Origin: Channallabes apus
Lineage: Eukaryota; Chordata; Actinopteri; Siluriformes; Clariidae
Assembly (NCBI GenBank): GCA_030522415.1
Contig: CM060107.1
Span: forward strand, 51,076,307-51,140,306
Reading direction: 5' to 3'
Length of the DNA: 64,000 nt
The translations under genes and the position numbers were made by a program. Shown piece after piece: positions 34,667 through 45,749 of this stretch (position 1 is its first letter; each line of letters begins with the position of its first letter). Below the pieces are notes generated by a model. The model had not been told where the DNA came from and made no database searches. It saw only the letters and a list, made by a program, of their open reading frames with translations.

Positions 34667-35519
34667 CTTCTTTGACTTTCGGCTGTTCCCTTTCAGGGGT
34701 CGCCACAGCGAATCATCTGCCTCCATCTAACCCTATCCTCTGCATCCTCTTCTCTCACACCAACTAACTTCATGTCCTCTCTCACTGCATCCATAAATCT
34801 CCTCTTTGGTCTTCCTCTAGACCTCCTGCCTGGCAGTTCCAACCTCAGCATCCTTCTACCGATATATTCACACTCTCAATCTGGCCTCTCTGACTTTATA
34901 AACATCTCACATGGGTTGTCCCTCTGATGAACTGATTCTTGATCCTATCCATCCTTGTCACTCCCAAAGAGAACCTCAACATCTTCAGCTCTGCTACCTC
35001 TAGCTCTGCCTCCTGTCTTTTCTTCAGTGCCACTGTCTCTAAGCCGTAGAGCATCGCTGGTCTCACCACTGTGCTGTACACCTTTCCTTTCATTCTCGCT
35101 GATACTCTTTTATCACACAACACACCTGATGCTTTTCTCCACCCATTCCAACCTGCCTGTGCTCGTCTCTTCACCTCCTTTCCACACTCTCCGTTGCTCT
35201 CGACCGTTGACCCTAAGTACTTAAAATCCTTCTTTACCTCTGCTCCCTGTAGCCTCACCGTTCCTCTTGGGTCCCTCTCATTCACACACATGTATTCCGT
35301 CTTGCTGTGGCTAACCTTCATTCCTCTGCTTTCCAGAGTGTACAGTACCTCCACCTCTCCAAATTTTCCTCCACCTGTTCCCTGCTCTCGCTACAAAGCA
35401 CAATGTCATCTGCAAACATCATAGTCCATGGAGACTCCTGTCTAACCTCATCTGTCATCCTGTCCATCACCAGAGCAAACAAAAAGGGGCTTAGAGCCGA
35501 TCCTTGATGCAGACCCACC
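34667..35519 (-). mobile_element. RTE-like LINE, 5'-truncated copy
   Basis: Reading on the minus strand, the copy starts within the reverse transcriptase domain and runs to a 3' end at about 34679, followed by a short GAAGAA remnant. A possible 7-bp duplication, TCCATTT, is at 34660-34666 and 35520-35526. Its last 200 bp match the copy at 1530-1750. The clade assignment (RTE or a close relative) is from recognition of the protein motifs. Confidence 0.85.
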
Positions 35520-35524
35520 TCCAT
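34896..35524 (-). pseudogene. RTE-like reverse transcriptase, frameshifted C-terminal part
   Basis: The first frame (35524-35318) holds the reverse transcriptase core [18 protein letters not shown] and the catalytic FADD at residues 37-40 (35416-35405). The second frame (35354-34896) continues with SKTEYMCVNE, FKYLGSTV, RPAMLYGLETV and AELKMLRFSLGVTRMD, the conserved post-catalytic region of this LINE. The two overlap in different registers because of five extra bases inside TACAGTA at 35341-35347. Omitting them makes the codons run on (AGG TAC, then ACT CTG). Endonuclease and the N-terminal part are missing. The copy cannot be active. Confidence 0.9.
35341..35347. other. TACAGTA excision-type footprint in RTE frame
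   Basis: Exactly five bases at a TA account for the register change between the two RTE frames. Confidence 0.8.
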
Positions 35525-35526
35525 TT

Positions 35527-36490
35527 AATGTTGTGAATTTTTAACAAACAAATTGGTTCCTGCTAATATTAGATCAGTTGTAACCAGTTGTTGTAGCAAG
35601 CGTGTGGTAGAGAGCTAACTTTGGTATATTTTTAAATCACAATTATTTGGCAGTTGTCTATACAGTACACACTAAATTTGCACTACAATTCTAAAATTAA
35701 TCAATGTCTATAGAATACGTAATGCTTAATTACTTTCACAGCTGCTCAAAGTCCAGTGCAATTTCACTGTAGTGGATCGGATCATCAATTTTCCAACTTT
35801 TATGCTTAAAATAGACAATAAATCTCCACTAATCCTCCTGGTTGTCTAAAGTCTTGAAACTAGTCATCTTTTTGGATTCAACAATGCTTTTTGCTCCGTA
35901 TTCAGGATTAAACGAAGCAGAAAAAATGTCTCTATAGGTAAAAAAAAAAAAAAAAAAGAGAGAAAGAACTGAACTTTTTTTTTGGCAGCATCAAAGCAGC
36001 ACAAGCCAACACCCATCCATCCTGTGACCTTGTAGATGAACAGCATCTTCTAGACACACCTGTTCTGCTTTCTCTCCCAATTTCCATCTCTAAGTCTCTC
36101 TCTCTCTCTCTCTCTCTGGATATGAACAGCCCACCTGTCCCCTCTCTTTCGCACAGACGCATACACACTCCTCCTCTCTGTTGGTAGTGACAACCTTTAC
36201 CACCAACACACCTGTTTTCTCTCTCCAGTTACGCTTCTTTCTCCAACACATCCCTCAAACATCGTTTGTTCCGTCCTTTACTCCTCCCCACATCTGTTAA
36301 CTCCACACATCCGTCCTCCATGTACCCTGAGCAAGTCTGCATTATAAAGCATTAATAATTTATAAACCTGTACTATTAAATAATCTCAGATTTTACACTA
36401 TTGCAGCTCTTGGTAAAATACATAAAAAAAATAAATGAGGAAATATGAGAACTATTTAAATGACGACCCTTTATTTGACGAAATATTCTT

Positions 36491-36525
<35 letters not shown>

Positions 36526-38180
36526 AACTATTTCTCCCGACTCGTACAGTAGATTTACAGTTTAGCAATAAAACCATTTTTGTTTTTTAGGTCATAAACA
36601 GACATTCCACAGAGGTCTTGGATTTATTCGCTGTTCTATTTTAAAGACAGAATAGCAAAAAAAATAAATAAAAAGTTTTGAGTTTTCTTCTGCTTTTCGT
36701 GTTTTATAGGTTATCTATTTACAGTGTGCAATTCCCAAATGTACTTACAACTTACAATTTGATATCCGTGCTGAAAAACATAAATGTACAAAATACTACA
36801 TTTCTATTTAAAGTATATTTCTTTGTATTGTTTCGTAATGTGTATACAAGTCTTTGGGTTAAACATTAGCATAAACACATTTAATTGTCTTAAAAATTCC
36901 ATAAATCAATTCCATTAAAATTACTTAATGTACAAGATTAAAACTTAAATAAAATTACTATAATCAGCCTAAACTGGACTGAAATTCTGAGTGAACACAG
37001 AGAAATACATATATAAAAATGTAATTGTAAAAATATTTAAATACATAGTGCAAAACTGAGTTACAAAGCTGACTAAACTTCCTGTATGGAGAACCCTACA
37101 TAAGCTCAGATCATAAAGAGAATTAACCGAATTTCTCCCTGCACACTACAAAAGTTGTAGTGAAGAACTTGAACAAAATTGTTAGTTAGAAAACGGTCAA
37201 CTGTCATGAATATTATGGACCGAAATGTTGTGGATAAAATTTTGTAGCATTAGCTTCAAATGAAGAAGAAAAAGAAAGAAAAAAAGAGGGGATAAAAACA
37301 TACACTGAGGCTGATTACAACAAATTATTCACAGTACAAATGAGAAAAGAAAAGAAAAAAAAACTTTTTAAAAAGCAGTGTGAGTTCAGCAGGGAAAAGT
37401 CAAAAGCAAGACTTTGCAAAGTTCATTTAAAGGTTGATTATAAATACCTATCTGAAGGAGGTTTATAGCTTTTAACAGGTAGCAGTGAGAAAGATGATGA
37501 AGCTGAACCGGCACTTAACAAGTCGAAAAAGTCAAGGGCCAGAGCTTCGGATCAGAGCGTACAAACTTTAGAGACGTGTGCTTGAAAATGATGCTCATTA
37601 AAACCCATGTATAATAGTAATAAGCAGAAAAATCATGTGAAAATATTTCTAATTATAGAAATGTATAAGCTTCTTTAAATTATTGAGATTTCTAGAAAGT
37701 GTGTAAATATACAATTAAAAAAATTTATTGTTTATGTAACAACCTCAGCAGCAACTGTAGGTTACTGTAAGTTACAGTACATCTACATTTGTCTCAATTT
37801 CATGATCTTGAGCATTTCACAGTTATAATACACTGTAACCCAATGTTCAAGCTTTTCCAGAAGACCAAAATGGGGAATTTGCTGTAATTGCTCTCTTTGC
37901 AATGAAACGAGGGGCTACAAGCGTCATAATTAATACCGTGTGACTCATTCACAGCTGGATCCACAGCTGTTGGTGCTCAGTTGGGAACAAAATACAATTT
38001 ACTACCAGTACCAAAAAAACAAAACAAAAAAAACAGTGTTTTTAATGTGGCATCTCAGCATACATATATATTATATATGCAAAGTTTAAATAAATATGCC
38101 GTTGTTCAATGATCAAGCCGAAGCAGGACTTTAGATTATGTAGATTAACAGAAAACAATTACTGTATGAGAGTAAAACCT
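35527..38180. other. Low-copy AT-rich sequence, no gene seen
   Basis: No gene is recognised. (CT)n is at about 36092-36118 and (ATT)n at 36492-36524. TACTGTA-type heptamers are at 35661, 36545, 37763, 37773 and 38160. The poly-A-flanked stretch at 36600-37400 shows no family features. Confidence 0.4.
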
Positions 38181-38185
38181 CATAT

Positions 38186-38275
38186 TATCTCTGTATATAA
38201 TCCCCTGTTACACTAAGGCACTTTACTAGTACTTGGCAACCGTTCAGGAAAAAAGTTTAACAGGGTGTTTGCATT
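38186..38275 (-). mobile_element. Possible mariner-like fragment
   Basis: The words CTGTATATAATCCCCTGTTACACTAAGGCAC and ACTAGTACTTGGCAACC, split here for reading, resemble positions 58470-58540 of the mariner relic. Similarity is weak and the ends are not visible. Confidence 0.3.
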
Positions 38276-39640
38276 TACACTGACAACTGATGCTTTCTTA
38301 AATTATTCTATTAAATGATTTTTTATAGTAATATAAAATCCAAACAAAGTCCATCTAAATTATAGTCTGTAAAAGCCCCAGGGGGTCAATATTTGTGCAA
38401 AGCAGATTAAGTCAGCTTCACTAATTTACTAATGGAGCAGGTGAACGATGTGTGTGGGTGTTGTAGGTGTTCTAGAGGAGTAAAGGTTGATCGACGTGCT
38501 GTGCTGCCTTGTGGTTTTCCACCTGTCCATCATGATGAAAGAGCGGTGGAACAGGATTACTGAAATCCTCAGTAGCTTGTCGAAGCCTCCACAGAAACCC
38601 TCAGACATCTGTTCAAGCAAATGTTTGCAACTACATTACTAAAAATGAAGACATACAGACAAACAGATGATCTAACTCTTAGCTTTTTGTTTTTATTCCC
38701 AGACACACAAGGCGGAAATATTTTGCAGATTTTTTCAATTTCTCATGAACTTACAGAAAACATAAACATGTGCTGCAGAAAATCCAAATTTAAATTCTTG
38801 GTTGAAAATGATGCTAAAAATGATGTCATTACACTCTTGGGGAAAAAAATTGCATTTCTTAGAAACTATCACATCTGGATGCTTCCTCACTGATTCAAAT
38901 CAGCTAAACTGGCGTTGTAGTCCAGGTATTTTGAGTTCAACTACCCTCATTGACTATGAGTTTAATCTTTTTACATTACCTCCAATGGTTAAACCACCAA
39001 CTGCTAGTGATGCCAATGGGGATGAACCTTTCCATCATATACAGAGATCGATGTAGTAGCACTTTAGTCTTTTCTGTCCAGACCACAATATGTACTGTAG
39101 AAAAATAAATAATGTAGTATATAAAATGAATAAATTTATAAATAAATTAATTAATAAATACATTTAAAAAGACTGACATAAGCTGAAGCTGAAGGTCATC
39201 GTTAAACAACAGCATGAAAAGAATAAACATAGCTGAACTCCTAGAACTTTATTATTCACCATTAAGAGAATAAAACAACTGCATTCAATATGGAATATTT
39301 TTTAACATCAGCCACACTTCAATAATCTCTAGAAATAGTCAGGTTTTGTGCTTTTTTCCACTCACTTTGTCTTCAAGGTCTTTTAACAGCATCAGCAGCA
39401 GGAGGCTCGCCATTTCCACGCTTCAAACACTGCCCTATTTTTAACTAATCAACTGGCTGATGCAAGATATGATGTGATTGGTCACAGTAGACAGTCGAGA
39501 TACCATAAATGCTGATCAAGCAGTGCATTAAAGAATACAGTACGGTTTGATCCTGCAAAACAATATGAATAACCAACACCTAGTCTAAGAATAACATATA
39601 TTTTAATGAACAATTATTTTTCAAAAAAAAAAAAAAAGAT
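38276..39640. other. Low-copy sequence, no gene seen
   Basis: Two short overlapping plus-strand frames (38621-39056) have no recognisable family features. Heptamers are at 39093 and 39536. Confidence 0.4.
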
Positions 39641-39644
39641 ACGT

Positions 39645-42075
39645 AGATAGTCAGAGGTGAGAGAAGTCTAGTCAGCGGTGGGTAGACATTAGTCAATGGT
39701 GAGTAAATGCTAGTCAGGTGTGAGTAGACACTAGTCAGAGGTGATTAAATGCTAGTCAGTGGTGGGTAAATGCTAGTCAGAGGTGAGTAAACTCTAGTCT
39801 GAGGTGAGTAAATGCTAGTCAGTAGTGGGTAAATGCTAGTCAGTGGTGAGTAAATGTAATCAGAGGAGGGTAAATGCTAGTCAGTAGTGGGTAAATGCTA
39901 GTCAGTGGTGAGTAAATGTAATCAGAGGAGGGTAAATGCTAGTCAGTAGTGGGTAAATGCTAGTCATTGGTGAGTAAATGCTAGTCAGTGGTGAGTAAAT
40001 GCTAGTCAGTGGTGAGTAAATGCTAGTCAGTAGTGGGTAAATGCTAGTCAGTGGTGTGTAAATGTAATCAGAGGAGGGTAAATGCTAGTCAGTAGTGGGT
40101 AAATGCAAGTCATTGGTGAGTAAATGCTAGTCAGTGTTGAGTAAATGCTAGTCAGTGGTGAGTAAATGCTAGTCAGTAGTGGGTAAATGCTAGTCAGTGG
40201 TGAGTAAATGTAATCAGAGGAGGGTAAATGCTAGTCAGTAGTGGGTAAATGCAAGTCATTGGTGAGTAAATGCTAGTCAGTGTTGAGTAAATGCTAGTCA
40301 GTGGTAAGTAAATGCTAGTTAGTGGTGAGTAAATGCTAGTCAGTGGTGGGTAAATGCTAGTCAGAGGTGAGTAAACTCTAGTCTGAGGTGAGTAAATGCT
40401 AGTCAGTGGTGAGTAAATACTAGTCAGTGGTGGGTAAATGCTAGTCAGAGGTGAGTAAACTCTAGTCTGAGGTGAGTAAAAAATCTAGTCAGTAGTGGGT
40501 AAATGCTAGTCAGTGGTGAGTAAATGCTAGTCACTGGTGAGTAAATGTAATCAGAGGAGGGTAAATGCTAGTCATTGGTGAGTAAATGCTAGTCAGTGGT
40601 GAGTAAATGCTAGTCAGTGGTGAGTAAATGTAATCAGAGGTGAGTAAATGCTAGTCAGTGGTGAGTAAATGCTAGTCAGTAGTGAGTAAATGCTAGTCAG
40701 TGGTGGGTAAATGCTAGTCAGGTGTGAGTAGACACTAGTCAGAGGTGAGTAAACGCTAGTCAGTGGTGAGTAAATGCTAGTCAGTAGTGGGTAAATGTTA
40801 GTCAGTGGTGAGTAAATGCTAGTCAGAGGTGAGTAAATGCTAGTCAGTGGTGAGTAAATGCTAGTCAGTGGTGAGTAAATGTAATCAGAGGAGGGTAAAT
40901 GCTAGTCAGTGGTGAGTAAACTCTAGTCTGACGTGAGTAAATGCTAGTCAGTAGTGGGTAAATGCTAGTCAGTGGTGGGTAAATGCTAGTCAGAGGTGAG
41001 TAAACTCTAGTCTGAGGTGAGTAAATGCTAGTCAGTAGTGGGTAAATGCTAGTCAGTGGTGGGTAAATGCTATTCAGTGTTGAGTAAATGCTAGTCAGTG
41101 GTGAGTAAATGCTAGTCAGTGGTGGGTAAATGCTAGTCAGAGGTGAGTAAACTCTAGTCTGAGGTGAGTAAATGCTAGTCAGTGGTGAGTAAATACTAGT
41201 CAGTGGTGTGTAAATGCTAGTCTGAGGTGAGTAAATGCTAGTCAGTAGTGGGTAAATGCTAGTCAGTGGTGAGTAAATGCTAGTCAGTGGTGAGTAAATG
41301 TAATCAGAGGAGGGTAAATGCTAGTCATTGGTGAGTAAATGTTAGTCAGTGGTGAGTAAATGCTAGTCAGTGGTGAGTAAATGCTAGTCAGTGGTGGGTA
41401 AATGCTAGTCAGGTGTGAGTAGACACTACTCAGAGGTGAGTAAACGCTAGTCAGTGGTGAGTAAATGCTAGTCAGAGGTGAGTAAACTCTAGTCTGAGGT
41501 GAGTAAATGCTAGTCAGTAGTGGGTAAATGTTAGTCAGTGGTGAGTAAATGCTAGTCAGAGGTGAGTAAATGCTAGTCAGTGGTGAGTAAATGTAATCAG
41601 AGGAGGGTAAATGCTAGTCAGGTGTGTGTAGACACTAGTCAGAGGTAAGTAAACAATAGTCAGAGGTAAGTAAATGCTAGTCAGAGGTGAGTAAATGCTA
41701 GTCAGAGGTGAGTAAACGCTAGTCAGAGGTGGTTAGATGCTAGTCAGAGGTGGTTAGATGCTAGTCAGAGGTGAGTAAACGCTAGTCAGAGGTGGTTAGA
41801 TGCTAGACAGAGGAGAGGTAATGCTAGTCAGAGGTGAGTAAGCGCTAGTCAGAGGTGGTTTTATGCTAGTAAGAGGTGGTTAGATGCTAGTCAGAGGTGG
41901 GTAGATGCTAGTTAGAAGAGCATATATGCTAGTCAGAGGTGGGTAAGCGCTAGTCAGTGGTGACTAAGCGCTAGTCAGAGGTGGTTAGATGCTAGTCAGA
42001 GGAGAGTTAATGCTAGTCAGAGGTGTGTAAGCGCTAGTCAGAGGTGAGCAAGCGCTAGTCAGAGGAGAGTTAATG
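39645..42075. repeat. 21-bp minisatellite, about 2.4 kb
   Basis: Some 115 copies of a 21-bp unit, GTGAGTAAATGCTAGTCAGTG. Recurrent variants are GTGGGTAAATG, AACTCTAGTCTGAG and a shorter AATGTAATCAGAGGAGG form. The right part (about 41640-42075) is more diverged, with GGTTAGATGCTAG and AAGCGCTAG forms. Each GAGGTGAGTAAA or GTGGTGAGTAAA word resembles a vertebrate 5' splice site on the plus strand. No frame of length is present. Confidence 0.95.
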
Positions 42076-44666
42076 CTAACCTAAACAAAGGTGATGTAGC
42101 CGCTGATTGTATTTGTGCTTACAGTAACAGTGTAACGAGAAGCAAAGTGTCATCGAATTCACTAAACACATCACACATGCTTTAATATTTCAGGTTGATT
42201 AATCATGGGTGCTATTTAGGAGTGTGATCACCATCTTCTCACAGTGCAGCAAGAACAAGAGCTTGTTTAGAACCTGACGAGTCTAATGGTTCTGTAGCGC
42301 TACACTGAGAACGGTGGTGTTCCAGCAATCAAGCAATACTACGCAGGGCTGTAGATCAGTGACTCATAAGTAATCACACCACAATATGGCGTCTATTTAG
42401 AGTGAGAGGGAAGCCTAAAACATTAGCCTTACTTTAGAATTATATAATTAGAATCTTAATTACAAATGTAAAAGTACAACACAATCTCGTTCAATCACAA
42501 GTTTCTAAACGCTGTGTTCATTTGTTCAGGTAAGAAGGTGCGCTGCAGTACACATCACGCATCTTTCTAAAAAACACTTTCCAGTGACGTGATTGATGAT
42601 GTATCACAGTGTACTTATTGTTTTTGTAAATGAGGTTTCTTGGCAATTACACACTCACTTCAGAAGCGTTTGTCTTTCTGTCATCTGTTTAAGCTTTGTA
42701 AAGTAAAGATAAGACTGCTGCAATTAGTCATGATTAATGTTTATCACTTATTTGTGCTTCCTGAAGACGAAGCTGGGTTGGATCGGGACCAGTTGTTGGC
42801 ACGGATAATCTGGTGAAAAATGTACAAGTTGTGTAGAGAGACAACAACAATTCTGTGACATCTGAGCACTTTAAATACGCAAAGATTGAGGACAAACTTG
42901 TGGAATGCTTGTAAACCCTATATAATTTATTTATTTATTTAAAGAAAGAAATACAGTTACAGAATTGTCCAAATTACTTTAAAATAAGGAATTCTGAAAA
43001 AAAATTTTTTGCGGCCCTATATTCCATGCCAAAATTTATTCAGTGAAGGTACTAAAATATTACTGAAATTATGGGATTGAAAAAAAAATTAATTTAATTA
43101 TTTATATAATCAGATTAAAAAAACATACTACTGTATGAATGATATAAAAATGGAGTCTGCACTAAAATACTTCATGATTTCAAAAATAAATCATGAAATT
43201 AGACAATAATGATGTACAATTTTATTTATTTATTATTTACATAAAAAAATAATTTTAGACAAATTAAAGCAGAAAATTATGACATTTCAAAAGGTTTACA
43301 TTCTTTTTCATGCCACTGTATTTATTTGCTTGTTTTTGCTTGTTTATAAACAAAAAATACTTTCCTAAAAATATTAAATCCAAGCTATACAAAGGACTTT
43401 TAAATAAACATATTTTACTATTTTATATAATTAGTTTTTCATTAATTAAAAACAAAAAACAAATTTTTTTCTAGTAATATTGTGTTTTTCTGTGGAATTT
43501 TAATCAATCCTGAAAATCATAAAACTAATCAAAAAACATCTAAAAATGTGCAAAAGTGGTCTCTTACGGTCTAAGATCATATTACATATTTGGTTTTTGA
43601 TGGTACAGGAAATTAAGTTAACCATCATTAAAACAAACAAACAAACAAACAAACCAAACATTTCTGTTTTATCTAGGTACTTTTCTGATTTGATATTAAG
43701 ACGAAAACCCAAACTTGTGTTTGCTTTGAAATTGGTTCTGCAATTCGCCTGAACCATGCCTTCGGCTGACCCAGAAGGCATTCAGAGTTTAGCTTTTGCA
43801 ATAATTACCTTCGTCCCGCGGGGCCTGTGTGCCTGAGACACGCAGTGTGTTTAGGGAAATCCGCTTCTTCTGGAACGAAAATAACAATGTCTTGACTGTG
43901 GCGGGCCGAGGACTGTTCATTACGACATTAAAGTCTTACATTATTGTACATTTACCGGGAAACCGTGTGTGTGTGTGTGTGTGTTTAGAGTGTTTTTCTT
44001 TTTACTAGGGCAATTTAGGAATTAAAGGCTGCAGAATGTTTCATTGTTGGTGTTATAAGGAATAAATGTTTTAGAACAGAATGTACTTTTGTGTATGTGT
44101 GTGTGTGTGTGTGTGTGTGTTGGGGATATCGTGTGGCCAAAATGATTCACTGGTGATGATAGAGCAGTGCAAAGCCATTTCATCCAAACAGACTTTGGAA
44201 AGCTTTTACTTTCTACAAAAGCCTGATAAAGAGCATGAGACACTGCAGATGTTCTTTGTTCGCGCGTGTGTGTGTGTGTATGTGTGTGTTTTCAGCTGTA
44301 CACTGTATACCGTGTTTGGCAAAGAGAATGTGTTTGTCTGAGTGTGTGTGTGTGTGTGTGTTGTTTGGGGAGTGTTCATACAAATAGCTGAGCTTGATGA
44401 ATATGCTGGCATCAGAGAGCGAGCGAGAGAGAGAGTGAGAGCGAGAGACGGAGAGAGGGGGACACTATACCATTATTTTTAAAACCCTTTCTTTCTTTCT
44501 TTGTTTCTTTCTTTCTTTCTGTTCAATCAAATCAATCAGCCTTTTCTCACAGACACATTGTGAAACACCTCCAGACGTAAAAAAAAATGCAACATGGTCG
44601 TGCAATTTCTGGCTCCAACAGTTCCTCAACCTCAGCTACATCACTTCAGTGCATGTCCATCACCTT

Positions 44667-44703
<37 letters not shown>

Positions 44704-45200
44704 CTTATTATCATTGATGTTTTCAAAGCACACACAAACAAAAGTCAAGAAATCGTGACCAAAACAAATCCAATTTCTATCAATCCCAGCAGGCCGTTCA
44801 TTATTATTATAATTGGACTCTGCCCCCGGGGAATGAGTTCGCTCTAGAATGATCGTCTATCTGCTCTCTGACACGTTCTCAGCCACACAAGATGTGTTTT
44901 TATTTAGAGACCAGGAACAGTAGAGTTTCTACCAACACTTCTAAAATGACTGTTTTTATCAACGTTTCAGCAGCTACATTAGTAGCAGGAAAAGAAACCA
45001 CAGTGATAAATACGACTAATTGTTTAAAAATGCAAGATTATGGGATGTAATGCTAGGTTTAAGTTATAGGATATTTGATTTATGGATTCGAATGTAAAAA
45101 TGGGGTTTTTGAGAAACAGTTTACAATGCAAGACTTGGAGAGATAAAATTGTAGTTATGATATTTTAGAACCGTTAAAGCTCAAGCAGCAGAGATCTGTC
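42076..45200. other. Low-copy sequence with microsatellites, no gene seen
   Basis: No gene is recognised. (GT)n is at about 43965-43984, 44094-44120 and 44341-44361, and (CT)n at about 44670-44699. A CTTT repeat lies near 44488-44520. Heptamers are at 42120 and 43129. 42900-43500 is very AT-rich. Confidence 0.45.
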
Positions 45201-45204
45201 AATC

Positions 45205-45388
45205 ACTCATCATCTATAGCACTTAATACTGTATTCATTTTATATTCCGATGGAGGGCCTGGAGCCAATCCACACTACAGGCAATTTGGGAACACCGATT
45301 AGCCTAATCTGCATATCTTCGGACTGTGGGAGGAAAACTGCAGTACCCGGAGGAAACCCACCAAGGATGGGGAGAAGATGCAAACTCC
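45205..45388 (-). mobile_element. tRNA-headed SINE, left part, interrupted by LTR element
   Basis: Family words (CATCTGCATATCTTCGGACTG region, GGAGGAAACCCACCAAGGATGG, GCAAACTCC) stop at 45388 where the LTR element begins. They resume with ACTCCATGCA at 47793-47803. The SINE was itself partly deleted and 5'-truncated before the LTR insertion. Confidence 0.75.
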
Positions 45389-45749
45389 TGTCACGCTCCT
45401 TCCCCTTACCGTGTTTGCGTCGGGTGTGTGTGCGCGGCATGAATGCGGATGCGAGCTGACGGTTTCACAAAAGTCCTTTATTTTGATTTAAACAAAACAT
45501 AAACAAACCTAGGCACTCCAACACAAACTAAACAATGTCAACAGTTGCTAGACGCCTCACTGGAGTCCAGCCAGGCTATTTATAATTAAACATAAACAAA
45601 CATCAAATTAACTTCCCTCGGTTCAGGTGAGCTTCTACGTCACCTGACCGAGGTGCAAACTGGGAAATGAAGTGAAACTAGAACTAAACAAAACTACAAC
45701 TCAAACACATACACGGGCGTTAGGCGCCCTCTAGGGGTTAACCGTTACA
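45389..45749 (-). repeat. 3' LTR
   Basis: 361 bp with TG...CA ends. On the minus strand it has TATAAATA (45577-45584) and, about 100 bp downstream, AATAAA (45477-45482), in the order expected for promoter and polyadenylation signal. Confidence 0.9.

Noticed and set aside
39645..42075. CRISPR-like array
   Set aside because: No unique spacers between direct repeats; units abut directly, and the context is eukaryotic.
43500..43781. 93-codon minus-strand frame as a gene
   Set aside because: No family features, AT-rich context and no splice or start support.
45227..45233. TACTGTA as an excision scar
   Set aside because: It lies in a SINE where sister copies read AATCCTGTGTTCA or TATCCTGTATTT; a single base change explains the heptamer. 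Kept in the count but not as evidence.
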